Below are positions 15,434 to 23,969 of a DNA stretch of 41,156 nucleotides, one piece after another. The notes below the pieces were generated by a model, which did no database searches, was not told the origin of the DNA, and saw only the letters and a list, made by a program, of their open reading frames with translations. This DNA comes from an uncultured Microcaldota archaeon. Its GTDB lineage: Archaea > Micrarchaeota > Micrarchaeia > Micrarchaeales > Micrarchaeaceae. The stretch lies in assembly GCA_903884115.1 (NCBI GenBank), contig CAISDH010000057.1, positions 1-41,156 of the forward strand. The letters are read 5' to 3'. The position numbers and the translations under genes were made by a program. The number at the start of each line of letters is the position of its first letter. Position 1 is the first letter of the stretch.

Positions 15434-16693
15434 CTATCCCTGGCTTATGTACTCCAGAAGACGCTTCTGCCTGAGCAGCTCTGTCAGTATGGTGCTGTTT
15501 TTGATCCAGTCATTGGTGCCTATTTCGAACGTGCGCTTTACGAATTCGAACATGTCCTTCACGCTGTGCAGTATTGCCGGCCGCGTTTCCAGCGTCTCCC
15601 TCACGTGCTCACGCACGTTCCACACCCCTACCGGCATGAGATAGCCCTCGTGCACTTCCCGGAGTATGAGCGCCATCGCCTGCTTCTGCAGGGAAAGCAT
15701 GGCCTCTGTCACGGCGAGCCTTCCGGAATAATAACAGCCTCCGATCTCGGCATAATGCTTCCGGCCGTTGTAGTTCTCATACGATCCGAATATGCTGACA
15801 TCCTTGCCGTTCTCGTTCCACACGGTATGGGGGTACCAGGCCTCTATAGATTCGTACTGCCAGTTCCCTGGTATGAAGAATATGAGCCACCTGTTGTCAA
15901 GCGCAGTGCTTGTGTATGCGTGTATCGCGTCTATCGGATCGTAGCCCTTGACTGTCGCAAGATTCGCCTTTGACAGCGTGTCGTCCACTGCAGTGATGCT
16001 CCACCTTGTTGGCACGAACTTGCGGTCGTTCTTCATGCCGAAGAGCCCCGCGGAAAGCCCGCGCTGTATCTTCGAGACAGGCACGCCCCTGTTGTAGAGC
16101 TCCGTCATCGAGGCAGTTGCCTTCGCGTCGACGTCGCTGTACCTGCTCTCAAGCTTCTTGTCGGTCTTGACGTTGTAAAGTTCGAATGCCTTCATCTCCG
16201 CGCTGGGACCGAAAGGCTGCACCTCGTCCTGCATGGCGATCCTTGCGACCGGCTTGCTTGCAAAGGTCACCTCTGCCTCTGCGGGGCGCTCTGCAAGCGC
16301 AAGATCCCTGACAAACTCCTCGACCTTGCCCGTCTCCACGCTCTGCACCCTTGTGAGGTGCACTCCCCTTACAAGCTTGGATCTCATCTCAACGATCTGC
16401 TCTATGCTCATGTTGCGCCAGCGCTCCGGCGTGCCGAGCACGGAGGTATCCCCGAACTCCGGAGGAACAAGAGGGCCTATGAAAACTTTGGGATAGCCGA
16501 ATCTGCCGATGAATAGATCAGTGGGAGAGCTGCCCGCAAGTTCGAGCTTGTTTGTGAAAGGCTGGACCTTGAGCTTGTAGTAGTATCTCAGGAGCGCAGG
16601 GTCGCGCATGTGCCTGTATACGATGTCAGAGCGCTTCACGTGCCGCGCACTGTCTCCCTGGCCGAGCTGCTCGAGTATCGTATACCTATCCAC
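15434..16693 (-). CDS. nreA: DNA repair protein NreA
   Basis: 419 aa, NreA (DUF650/DUF651) family, implicated in archaeal DNA damage tolerance with PCNA. Visible: SSPTDLFIGRFGYPKVFIGPLVPP, the ERW..MSIEQIVEMRS region, RGLSAGLFGMKNDRKFVPTRWSITAVDD, and LTELLRQKRLLEYISQG at the C-terminus. The last contains Q-x-x-L-x-x-Y-I, a plausible PIP box for the PCNA that RfcS would load. The N-terminal Cys-rich zinc motif present in many NreA proteins is absent: the protein starts about where the conserved core begins. Confidence 0.9.
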   Translation of the reverse strand: MDRYTILEQLGQGDSARHVKRSDIVYRHMRDPALLRYYYKLKVQPFTNKLELAGSSPTDLFIGRFGYPKVFIGPLVPPEFGDTSVLGTPERWRNMSIEQIVEMRSKLVRGVHLTRVQSVETGKVEEFVRDLALAERPAEAEVTFASKPVARIAMQDEVQPFGPSAEMKAFELYNVKTDKKLESRYSDVDAKATASMTELYNRGVPVSKIQRGLSAGLFGMKNDRKFVPTRWSITAVDDTLSKANLATVKGYDPIDAIHAYTSTALDNRWLIFFIPGNWQYESIEAWYPHTVWNENGKDVSIFGSYENYNGRKHYAEIGGCYYSGRLAVTEAMLSLQKQAMALILREVHEGYLMPVGVWNVREHVRETLETRPAILHSVKDMFEFVKRTFEIGTNDWIKNSTILTELLRQKRLLEYISQG

Positions 16694-16791
16694 ACATAGA
16701 ATTGGCAGGGAGCGCTTTTATCCCTTTTCGCAAAAGAAGCGACGGAACCTACCGGCCAGCATTTGTCGCTGAAGAATCTGACTGCTGCTGG
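16694..16791. other. Short gap between nreA and the small-protein cluster
   Basis: About 100 bases. A TATA-like element for nreA lies near its start; otherwise nothing recognisable. Confidence 0.4.
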
Positions 16792-17172
16792 CTATTCTGA
16801 ATCTTTCCTCTGAAGCAGTTTGGCCCTCTCTGTTTCCAGGTTTGCGGCCTCTTCAGTCATTCCTGCATCTTTAAGAAGCTTAATTCCCTGTGCAGCGAAC
16901 TCGCTGGCTTCTTCAGTAATTCCTGCATCTGCACACGCCATGATTCCTACTTCGAACAGGGCCAGCATAGCAGCATACAGGGACGGAACTGCGCCTTCCT
17001 CGCACTTACCGCCCGAACGATCGAGTATGCGCTGCGCACCAGTACGAAGAGCCGGCAGCAGCAGGCAGTCTGGATTCTTGCTTTCGATCGTTTTCGCTAG
17101 GTCTAGCGCGGTGGTCGCCGTATCGCACAAAACCTTCGATTGCTTGCTCTGCTTTTCGCTCTGTTCTGACAT
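16792..17172 (-). CDS. Small helical protein A of the cluster (126 aa)
   Basis: No signal peptide or TM segment; almost wholly alpha-helical. Two consecutive 20-residue units near the C-terminus are near-identical in pattern: DAGITEEASEFAAQGIKLL and DAGMTEEAANLETERAKLL. The DNA encoding their starts is repeated exactly 60 bp apart (16846-16870 and 16906-16930), so the duplication is fairly recent. The (A)GD/E-EA pattern resembles short TPR/MIT-like hairpins. Function unknown. It has its own copy of the cluster promoter module, TATA 28 bp before the start, and an SD-like GTGATAAG directly before the ATG. The gene stands alone in its transcription unit. Confidence 0.8.
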   Translation of the reverse strand: MSEQSEKQSKQSKVLCDTATTALDLAKTIESKNPDCLLLPALRTGAQRILDRSGGKCEEGAVPSLYAAMLALFEVGIMACADAGITEEASEFAAQGIKLLKDAGMTEEAANLETERAKLLQRKDSE

Positions 17173-17200
17173 CTTATCACTCTACACAATCCATTCTAGG

Positions 17201-17259
17201 AGATACTTATATGCCCAGGTTTCTGGCTGTTTGTTTGCCCAGGTTTGCAGTCTTGTAAA
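17201..17259 (-). promoter_or_regulatory. Cluster promoter module, copy 1 (protein A)
   Basis: In coding orientation: TTTACAAGAC, then a GCAAAC block, CAAACAAACAGCCAGAAAC, and GCATATAAGTATCT as TATA. Best matches are copies 2 and 4. The spacing of all blocks is the same in the other copies, and the 5' end of the module is ~87 bp from the ATG. Confidence 0.85.
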
Positions 17260-17322
17260 GTCGTGCGGGTCTCTGATTTTGAATAAATAGAACAAAGAAG
17301 AAATGAGAGCGGCAGCTCATTC

Positions 17323-17472
17323 CTATAGGAGCTTATAGAACCTCCACTCTTGGTTTAGCTGATCCAGTTCACATCTGTCATATTGCTTCTGGAGCGAAAC
17401 CAGCTCGGGAGGGGTGAGCTCCCCGAACCGCTTGACGAGAATGGAGGGCATGGCATCACTGATGTTGGTCAT
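17323..17472 (-). CDS. 49-aa small protein downstream of protein B
   Basis: A frame starting ATG 17472, 18 bp after the stop of protein B on the same strand and therefore probably in its transcript. The sequence looks coding: SILVKRFGELTPPELVSLQK, then acidic/aromatic CELDQLNQEWRFYKLL. Helical, soluble. No family recognised. An imperfect GAGAGC-GGCA-GCTC hairpin near 17306-17319 just after the stop could mark the transcript end. Confidence 0.55.
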   Translation of the reverse strand: MTNISDAMPSILVKRFGELTPPELVSLQKQYDRCELDQLNQEWRFYKLL

Positions 17473-17490
17473 ATAGGGCCATTGATAATA

Positions 17491-17754
17491 CTACATAACG
17501 GGATCTGTATCTTCATATCGTCCTTCGTTGCCGTTAGGGTCGTATATCATTTCTTTCTTTGGTGCAGTTAGAAACGCGTCTATTTTCTTGAATACCTCTG
17601 CAGACTCGGCTTCAAGTTTGTTCTTGCGCAAGATGTTTCCTGTATTAATGGCTTCGTTGTGCTCGGATTCGATATTAGTCAGTATTCTCAATTCTTTTTC
17701 AATGAATTTGTCTGCGTTGTTTGGTAATTTCTGATCTTGCATTTTGCTTGGCAT
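17491..17754 (-). CDS. Small helical protein B of the cluster (87 aa)
   Basis: Charged, helical (DKFIEKELRILTNIESEHN, KNKLEAESAEVFKKIDAFL) with an acidic, possibly disordered tail ending DTDPVM. The middle has the same helix / short charged turn / helix arrangement as the neighbours, but without a clear KKGD turn. SD-like GTGATAAG directly before ATG 17754; promoter copy 2 upstream. Unknown function. Confidence 0.75.
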   Translation of the reverse strand: MPSKMQDQKLPNNADKFIEKELRILTNIESEHNEAINTGNILRKNKLEAESAEVFKKIDAFLTAPKKEMIYDPNGNEGRYEDTDPVM

Positions 17755-17783
17755 CTTATCACGATGCGTAAGACAGGTTTAGA

Positions 17784-17842
17784 AGATATTTATATGCTTG
17801 GTTTTCTGGCGATTTGTTTATGGAAGTTTGCTGTTTTGTAAA
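17784..17842 (-). promoter_or_regulatory. Cluster promoter module, copy 2 (protein B)
   Basis: Blocks in coding orientation: TTTACAAAACAGCAAACTT, AAACAAATCGCCAGAAAACC, GCATATAAATATCT (TATA). Distance to ATG 29 bp, as in copies 1, 3 and 4. Confidence 0.88.
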
Positions 17843-17851
17843 GCAAGATGC

Positions 17852-18073
17852 TCAATATCTCTTCAAAACCTGTTCTGCTCTTTCAGGATGTTCATCTTTC
17901 CTGACCGGGACGAGAGGATAAGGTTGTGCCCGTATCTGCTGCACTAGTTCTCTTATTCTATTGGCGCTTTCAGCGTCATTCTTCTTATCAGCTTTCGCTG
18001 CGCAAGATAAAAGTATCTCTAGTTTTTCTTCCAGAGACGTTTCATTTTTTGTCTTGTCTTTTGGTCTTGGCAT
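17852..18073 (-). CDS. Small helical protein C of the cluster (73 aa)
   Basis: Contains one hairpin of the cluster type: CAAKADKKNDAESANRIREL (helix, K-K-N-D turn, helix). Basic N-terminus. It has no promoter module of its own: the ATG is 20 bp downstream of protein D's stop with a strong SD (GGTGAG), so D and C form an operon. Unknown function. Confidence 0.72.
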   Translation of the reverse strand: MPRPKDKTKNETSLEEKLEILLSCAAKADKKNDAESANRIRELVQQIRAQPYPLVPVRKDEHPERAEQVLKRY

Positions 18074-18093
18074 CTCACCACACCTCTGGCCTC

Positions 18094-18588
18094 TTATTTA
18101 CGCCGTAGGAACTTCAGATCATCTTTAAGGCTCTTAGGCACTGCTTTTACCTCAAGGTCCTTCCAATACTCTGCGCTTTCAGCGTCTCCTCTCTGGCTTG
18201 CTTCGAAGGCCAGATTGTGGTAGTGCATCGCGTTTTCCACTTCGCTTTTCAGTACTTTGTATGCCTTCGTTCTGAGATAGTCTTCATTCTTCATGGCCGC
18301 GTCTGCCATAATGCGGAGGTTCATCGCCACTTTCATGAAACAGAGATTTCCTACATCGTTCACGGCTTCGTCGTTGGCGCCGCTTAATGCAGCGTTCACA
18401 ATCTTACGCGCTCGGTCCTCCAATGCTTTAAAATCGGCCGCGGTGGCTGCGTCTCCTTTCTGCTTGGCCTTTTCGGCCATAACGCTGCAGTTCAATGCCA
18501 CTTGCATGAAAGGGATAGGATCCACAACTTTGGATGTTGTTTTTTCCGCTTCTGCTTGCTTGTCAATTTTAATTGCTCCCTTGGACAT
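18094..18588 (-). CDS. Small helical protein D of the cluster (164 aa)
   Basis: Three recognisable helical-hairpin repeats: FMQVALNCSVMAEKAKQKGD (~27-46), FMKVAMNLRIMADAAMKNED (~84-103, offset 57 residues), and a shorter NLAFEASQRGDAESAEYW (~125-142). Each is a helix, an (x)KGD-type turn and a second Ala-rich helix, reminiscent of TPR/MIT/14-3-3-like stacked helices. No TM or signal peptide. Promoter copy 3 upstream, SD GTGATAAG before the ATG. First gene of the D-C operon. Unknown function. Confidence 0.8.
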   Translation of the reverse strand: MSKGAIKIDKQAEAEKTTSKVVDPIPFMQVALNCSVMAEKAKQKGDAATAADFKALEDRARKIVNAALSGANDEAVNDVGNLCFMKVAMNLRIMADAAMKNEDYLRTKAYKVLKSEVENAMHYHNLAFEASQRGDAESAEYWKDLEVKAVPKSLKDDLKFLRRK

Positions 18589-18616
18589 CTTATCACGCTA
18601 TAATATGTGGCTTAGG

Positions 18617-18675
18617 AAATATTTATACTCTTAGTTTTGCGTCAGTTTGCGTGTGGAAGTTTGTGATTTTGAAAA
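18617..18675 (-). promoter_or_regulatory. Cluster promoter module, copy 3 (protein D)
   Basis: More diverged copy: TCAAAATCACAAACTTCC, CGCAAACTGACGCAAAAC, GAGTATAAATATTT (TATA). Its distal block matches copy 6 (the DGR target) best. Confidence 0.8.
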
Positions 18676-18724
18676 TACCATAATAGGAAATGAAGAGTGA
18701 AGCCAACTCATGCAACAAGTTACT

Positions 18725-19189
18725 TTAACTTCGTAGCAGGTTCCTCTTGGCCAACATTTGAGTTACTGTTTCAGGCGATCCGATCTTTTTGGATAATGCA
18801 TCAGCACTCCGTAACTGCTCTTCTAATCCGGCCTTGGCCTCAGCAATGACCGTTTTCAGATGTATGTTATCGGGAGAGACTTTAATCTCTGCAATTTTGC
18901 CCACGAGTTGAAGCATGGCTTTTGCGCCATACTTCAAATTCTTCACCTGCTCGTTGTCCTCTGCAAGTACAGAAACGAACTGGAATATGGTTTCGGCACC
19001 TGTCTTAAGGTACGACAACTGTTTTGCCATGTCCCCTTTTTTGTAATGTTTGGTTGCATCCACGACAACGTTTAATTCATTATTTCCATTCAAACTTTTG
19101 GTAGCTGCCAAGACAGCGTATAACTCGTTCCCGTTCAAGAGAGCTTTAATCTGTTCGGTTGCGTTAGCTTCCTTTTTTGACACATGCAT
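18725..19189 (-). CDS. Small helical protein E of the cluster (154 aa)
   Basis: Begins with a charged N-terminus and short imperfect repeats LLNGNELYAVLAATK / SLNGNNELNVVVDATK. These lead into HYKKGDMAKQLSYLKTGAE, which has the cluster KKGD hairpin turn, and then further amphipathic helices. Soluble. Lies 88 bp downstream of F with no promoter module in between, so it is probably co-transcribed with F. Unknown function. Confidence 0.72.
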   Translation of the reverse strand: MHVSKKEANATEQIKALLNGNELYAVLAATKSLNGNNELNVVVDATKHYKKGDMAKQLSYLKTGAETIFQFVSVLAEDNEQVKNLKYGAKAMLQLVGKIAEIKVSPDNIHLKTVIAEAKAGLEEQLRSADALSKKIGSPETVTQMLAKRNLLRS

Positions 19190-19277
19190 AGCAAAACCCC
19201 TTCCGGTGAATATGCCATTTTACAAGATGTCTGCCTTCCGGATCTTCGAGGCGCCTTTTTAGCGCAGTTATGGCGGC

Positions 19278-19897
19278 TTAGCGCAGAACGTCTCGTATGT
19301 CTGCGCCGCCTGTCTTTTCAGTTTCCTCCATATCCATATTTGCACCATCGCCGGATTGTGGCGCATCGGAGATTTCCAATACTGCCAGCTGCTCGTGAGC
19401 ATCATTTAATGCCTTGGTTGCTTTTATCTCTTGCGCACTATCTCCCTTCTTCTGTGCCATGGCAACGACCCTGCCCACGATAATTATCTGTTCCATACGT
19501 TTAGACCTTTCAACGTCTTTTGTAGCCAAGGCCACGTCGCCAGCCGATGCCTCGCTTATCGCCTTGCACGCCAGGTCCGTTATCTCTTTCCACTTGGCTG
19601 CTTCGTCAGGATTTGTAGTTTGAACGTTAGATATGTATTTTCCAGTGCGCAATGCCACGCTCATCGCTTCGGTCATAAGCAGGAGGATATTATAATCGCT
19701 TATTGCCGTCTTGAAGTCCTGCGCTTTCACTTCAGCGATCGTCTTATTCGCTTGATCCGCTATGAGTTGTGCTTCAGACCTGTAAGCATAATTTTCTTTG
19801 TTGCCAAGCGCCCCGTTAATTGCTGCAGTTGCTTGTATATTTGGATAGGCTGCGCCCAGTACTTTTGTTATTTCGGATTTTGGAGATCTGTCTGCAT
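19278..19897 (-). CDS. Small helical protein F of the cluster, apparent frameshift near the start
   Basis: The main frame (from about 19916 down to the stop at 19278) encodes ~200 helical residues, including VVAMAQKKGDSAQEIKATKAL, the cluster hairpin. It has no good start: the first in-frame GTG (19730) lacks an SD and leaves out ~50 coding-like residues. The expected ATG (19897), with SD-like GTGATATAG and promoter copy 4 at the normal distance, is in another frame and stops after nine codons. One extra A in the AAAA run at ~19877-19880 joins them (M-Q-T-D-L-Q-K-S-E-I). So either a consensus error, a real disabling frameshift or slippage. Confidence 0.6.
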
Positions 19898-19925
19898 CTA
19901 TATCACACAGCCCTTTTCACTTTCC

Positions 19926-19984
19926 AGATACTTATATGCTTGGTTTTTTGACAATTTGTTTGCAAAATCTTGCTATTTTGTAAA
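19926..19984 (-). promoter_or_regulatory. Cluster promoter module, copy 4 (protein F)
   Basis: TTTACAAAATAGCAAGATTT, GCAAACAAATTGTCAAAAAA, GCATATAAGTATCT (TATA), 28 bp before the presumed ATG at 19897. Confidence 0.88.
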
Positions 19985-20002
19985 ACACAGGAGAAGGCGT
20001 AG

Positions 20003-20569
20003 CTATTCCCTGTGCCACAGCTCTTCGAAGTGCCTCTTGAGCGCGCTTACCTCTCGTGCGTCTCTTATCATCTCGACGTGCTCTATGTTCTTGTGCATGC
20101 CCCTGTACGTGAGGTTAGCGCTGCCCGTAATGGCGGTGCCGTTGCTGATGTAGAGCTTCTCGTGCACGAACTTGTCCTTTATGACCTTCAACTGCATGGC
20201 GGTGCTGCGCCTGGATCTTAACATGAGCGTGAATGATGCGAGCGCAAGTAAGACAATAGGCACCGCGATGTAATAGAATTTGAGATACAGCACTATCGTG
20301 GACAGAAGAGCGAAGTAGGCCGTCGCCTTTGCATGGCCTTTCATTCTCTGCAGGCTTATTGACCTTAGGAATGAGCTGTGTGCAAGCGCATCCGGGGACG
20401 TGACTATGCGCACGCGCCTGCGCCTTGAGGCGCGCAGCAGCGCCCGGGCATAGTAGTCGTCAATGTAAGGAGAGACGACCAGCAGCTCGCTTCCCCTGGA
20501 GTTCAGCATCCGGTCCACGAACTTGTAGGAGTCGCTGCCGCTGTACTGCTCCTGTTCCTGGGATAGCAT
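20003..20569 (-). CDS. Phospholipase D-like protein with internal membrane hairpin
   Basis: 188 aa. An N-terminal half-fold (KFVDRMLNSRGSELLVVSPYIDDYY) is followed by a basic stretch and two hydrophobic segments (~83-115) forming a likely membrane hairpin. A C-terminal PLD motif follows: H-E-K-L-Y (~136-140), then GSANLT. The usual Asp of HxKxxxxD is Asn here. A single HKD motif suggests dimerisation, as in Nuc-type nucleases and cardiolipin-type enzymes. Insertion of a membrane hairpin inside the PLD fold is unusual. Lipid or nucleic acid substrate unknown. 42 bp downstream of ileS on the same strand. Confidence 0.7.
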   Translation of the reverse strand: MLSQEQEQYSGSDSYKFVDRMLNSRGSELLVVSPYIDDYYARALLRASRRRRVRIVTSPDALAHSSFLRSISLQRMKGHAKATAYFALLSTIVLYLKFYYIAVPIVLLALASFTLMLRSRRSTAMQLKVIKDKFVHEKLYISNGTAITGSANLTYRGMHKNIEHVEMIRDAREVSALKRHFEELWHRE

Positions 20570-20611
20570 GCTGATTGATGAAGAAGAAAAGAGATAAAGA
20601 TTGCGCCAGCT

Positions 20612-23600
20612 TCAGTCGCCGCCCTCTATTCCTATGCTGAACACTGCTTCCATGATCTCCCAGTCCTTCTTGTGCAGACGCTTGTCGCTCGGAAGAGCGT
20701 TGGACACGCTGATCGAGTCTGCCAGCACTATCTTTGACATCTGCGCCTTGTTCTTGTTTATTATTCCGGCCATCTGAGGATCTGACGCTATGTGCACCTT
20801 TATCTTCTTGAGCCTTGCTAGCTTCAGATCCTTGCGCATCAACTGCATCCTGCGCACAAGCTCCCTGACCAGAGATTCCTCTTTGAGCTCTTCTGTCTGC
20901 GAAGTGTCAATGCTCACGGTCCCGTATTTGAATTTCGAGGCATTGCCCGCCATTGGCGTCTCGACTATGGCGAAGTGCTCGGGCTTTATCTCGAATGCAC
21001 GCGTCTTGGTGTGCAGAAGGTAGTAGCCATCCTTCAGCACTGCGCGTTCAACTTCGTCTGCACTCTGGGCTTTCAGCTCATCGGCTATGACCTTCGAATC
21101 GCCCTTGAACGCAGGGCCGAGCTTTGCAAACATCGGCACTATCTCCTTCTTGTTTGATTTGCCTTTCGTGACATTAAGCATCTTCACGTTTGCGCACTCC
21201 TGTATTAGGTTCTCCATCTCCTGTATGGTGGTCACGACGCTGTCATCGCCCACCTCTATCGTTGCGCTGAGCACAGGCATGCGCAGGCTTATGCCGCCCT
21301 TCTCCCTGCTGTTCAGTATTGCGGTTATGACCTCTTTCGCAGTCTCCACGCGCCCTTCCATCTCGTCGTTCATGAGGCGCTTGTTCGGTTTGGGCCAGTC
21401 ATTGAGGAATATGCTCTTTGAGCAGTCATAACCCTTAGCAGCGCTCATCGCTGCGAATGCGCTTGAGCTTGCAAACCTGTCCCGGAACACGCTCTCCGCC
21501 ACGAACGGCGTTACCGGCGATATGAGGACAATCGTCTTGTACAGCGCGTAATTCACTATGTCTATGGCCTTCCTGGAGCTCCTCTTGCTGCCGAACTGCA
21601 TGCGCCTCTTGGCGATCTTGAGGTACAGCCTGCTGAAGTCCTCTATGAGGAAGTTATTTATCATGACTGCTGCGCTGCTTGAGTCGTATGAGTCCATGCT
21701 CTTTGTCACTGCCTCGTTTAGTTTTTCAAGTTTGGACAACAGCCATGCGTCCTCTGGTTCGAGGCCGCTGCCAGGCATGCGCATCTTGAACTCCGGATTG
21801 TATCCAAGCATGCCCTGGTACTCTGATAGCAGGTTGGATATGTTGTGCAGTATTGTGACGGCTTTTTCAGCGTCCTTGATTTCCTTGTCGTCAAGGTTGC
21901 GGTTCAGTATCGGAGGGTGCAGGTTGCACCATAGCCTGAATGCGTCTGCAGTGGCAAACTTCAGGTACTCGTCAAGAAGCTTGTAATTGCCAAGGCTCTT
22001 GCTCATCTTCTTCCCGTCATTTCCGAACATTATACCGTGCACTACGACGTTCTTGTACGGCGCCTTGCCGTATGCCATGATGCCGCATCTCAGCAGGTAC
22101 TGGAACCATGCGCGCGTCTGCTCGATGTATTCCAGAATGAGATCGGTCGGGAACAGCTTGGGAAACTGCTCGGCGCTCAGGCTTGCCCTGAATGTGATGC
22201 CAGAGTCAAACCAGACATCAAGCACGTCCTTTACCCTGTGCATCTCTCCACCGCACTTCTTGCATCTGAACACAATGTTGTCTATGTGTGGTCTGTGCAG
22301 TTCTTCAAGCCTCGACGCAGTCTCATGGGACTCGGACTTGAGCTCTTCAACAGAACCTATCACCCTGAAATCGTTGCATTTGACGCACTCCCATACAGGC
22401 ATCGGTATTCCCCAATACCTTTGTCTTGATATGCACCAGTCAGGAGCGCTTTCGATAACTGCGGCTTCCCAGTCCTTGGCTTCGGCAGGAACCCAGTTGA
22501 CCTTCTGGTTAGCAGCCAGCATCTTCTTCTTTATCCTCTGCATGTTGAAGAACCACTGCGCTGTTGCGATGAATATCAGCTTGCTCTTGCAGCGCCAGCA
22601 GTGCGGATAGCTGTGCTTTACTGTACCCTTGCCCTGCAGCGCGCCCACGGATTCGAGATCGCGCAGCACTGCCGCATTTGCATCCAGAGGCACCTTCAGC
22701 CCTTCATATGCACCTGCATCTGCGCCGTATGTCGCATCAGGCTTAACGGGGCAGAACACCGGCAGCTTGTTCTTCTTGCCAAGCGCATAGTCCTCTATGC
22801 CGTTGCCCGGAGCTATGTGCACGAGGCCGGTACCTTCCTCCATGGATACCAGGCTTTCTGAGAAGATGATTTTGTGGTATTTTCGCAGCTCTTTCTGCTT
22901 GCCCACCTTGCCTTCCAGAGGGCTTGTGTAGTATATGTTCTCAAGCTCGCTTCCGTAGAACTCCTTGTCAACAATCGCACTCTTGCCCAGCGCATCTGCC
23001 ACCTTGTCGAGCCGGTCCTTCGCCAAGATTACGCTGATGCCGTCGAGCATCGCCCTCACATAAATCGCTTTCGGATTCGCGGCCACAGCGACATTTGAAG
23101 GTATGGTCCATGGCGTAGTCGTCCAGACCAACAGGCATGTGCGATCACCGAGCCCTATCTTTGGCTTCGAGCGCTTTGCATCCACTTCAAACGTGAAGAA
23201 CACCGAAGGGTCTTCTTCATCTGCATACTCCACTTCCATGCTGCCCTGCGACAGTGGCGTCTCGCAGTGCGGGCAATAGATCAGCGTCTTCTTGTCCTTG
23301 TAGAGGAATCCCCTATCGCTTATTGTCTTAAACAGCTGCCAGGCAGTTTCTATGTATTCATTAGTGTATGGCAGGTACGGATCACTGAAATCAAGCGAAA
23401 TGCCAAACCGTTCATAATCTGATTCCCATCTGCCCAGATGGCTCTTGACAAAATCCTTGCAGGCCTTTACGAAATGTTCAATCCCTATATTCTGCTCTAT
23501 GTCCTTCTTCGAAGTGACCTTCAGTTCCTTCTCCACCTTGTTTTCTATCGGCAGGCCGTGCACATCGTACCCTGCACGGTCAACGACGTTGAAGCCACGA

Positions 23601-23800
23601 TAGCGCTTGTACCTGACGAACGTGTCCTTCAGACCTTTCGTCCACACCTGGCCGAGATGGAGATCCCCAGTGACATAGGGCGGCCCGTCAAGGAAATAGA
23701 ACTTCTTCCCGGCCGCGTTCTTCTTACGCACCTTGTTGTTTATGTCCTCGTCTTTCCAATATCTAAGAATGCGCTCCTCGTCCTGCTGCATGCTCAACAT
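20612..23800 (-). CDS. ileS: Isoleucyl-tRNA synthetase
   Basis: About 1062 aa class Ia synthetase, charging tRNA-Ile (one of whose genes is at 6.5 kb). HIGH-equivalent PPYVTGDLHLGQ (~38-49), CP1 editing domain in the middle, zinc-type Cys pairs (CWRCKSK; CKKCGGE), KMSKS motif GKKMSKSLGN, and a C-terminal anticodon-binding domain. Archaeal/eukaryotic subtype. The frame extends ~160 codons further upstream, but that stretch overlaps the divergent gene I and its promoter and is not IleRS-like, so ATG 23800 (or 23791) is used. A TATA-like TTATAAAC lies ~40 bp upstream. Confidence 0.95.
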   Translation of the reverse strand: MLSMQQDEERILRYWKDEDINNKVRKKNAAGKKFYFLDGPPYVTGDLHLGQVWTKGLKDTFVRYKRYRGFNVVDRAGYDVHGLPIENKVEKELKVTSKKDIEQNIGIEHFVKACKDFVKSHLGRWESDYERFGISLDFSDPYLPYTNEYIETAWQLFKTISDRGFLYKDKKTLIYCPHCETPLSQGSMEVEYADEEDPSVFFTFEVDAKRSKPKIGLGDRTCLLVWTTTPWTIPSNVAVAANPKAIYVRAMLDGISVILAKDRLDKVADALGKSAIVDKEFYGSELENIYYTSPLEGKVGKQKELRKYHKIIFSESLVSMEEGTGLVHIAPGNGIEDYALGKKNKLPVFCPVKPDATYGADAGAYEGLKVPLDANAAVLRDLESVGALQGKGTVKHSYPHCWRCKSKLIFIATAQWFFNMQRIKKKMLAANQKVNWVPAEAKDWEAAVIESAPDWCISRQRYWGIPMPVWECVKCNDFRVIGSVEELKSESHETASRLEELHRPHIDNIVFRCKKCGGEMHRVKDVLDVWFDSGITFRASLSAEQFPKLFPTDLILEYIEQTRAWFQYLLRCGIMAYGKAPYKNVVVHGIMFGNDGKKMSKSLGNYKLLDEYLKFATADAFRLWCNLHPPILNRNLDDKEIKDAEKAVTILHNISNLLSEYQGMLGYNPEFKMRMPGSGLEPEDAWLLSKLEKLNEAVTKSMDSYDSSSAAVMINNFLIEDFSRLYLKIAKRRMQFGSKRSSRKAIDIVNYALYKTIVLISPVTPFVAESVFRDRFASSSAFAAMSAAKGYDCSKSIFLNDWPKPNKRLMNDEMEGRVETAKEVITAILNSREKGGISLRMPVLSATIEVGDDSVVTTIQEMENLIQECANVKMLNVTKGKSNKKEIVPMFAKLGPAFKGDSKVIADELKAQSADEVERAVLKDGYYLLHTKTRAFEIKPEHFAIVETPMAGNASKFKYGTVSIDTSQTEELKEESLVRELVRRMQLMRKDLKLARLKKIKVHIASDPQMAGIINKNKAQMSKIVLADSISVSNALPSDKRLHKKDWEIMEAVFSIGIEGGD

Positions 23801-23883
23801 AATAACCACAAGAAATCTCTTTTCAGGATTATGCTGCTTGCGTTTATAACTATTGCGCTTGTCAACGCACCGCGCGCACGCCA

Positions 23884-23942
23884 AGGACAATATCACAGAG
23901 TTACGCAAATAAATTGCCAGAAAACCGAGCATATAAGTATCT
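23884..23942 (+). promoter_or_regulatory. Cluster promoter module, copy 5 (protein I, opposite strand)
   Basis: Reads ATATCACAGAG, CGCAAATAAATTGCCAGAAA, GCATATAAGTATCT (TATA). Same architecture as copies 1-4 but on the plus strand, 4 kb away, with IleRS and PLD in between. Confidence 0.88.
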
Positions 23943-23969
23943 GGACAAAGTGAAGTGATTTGTGAGAAT

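Noticed and set aside
15398-15973. 191-codon frame antisense to nreA
   Set aside because: Shadow frame, no independent promoter or SD; nreA motifs are unambiguous.
19431-20153. 240-codon plus-strand frame opposite F and PLD
   Set aside because: Cys/Leu/Phe-rich low-complexity shadow, crosses promoter copy 4 and two genes.
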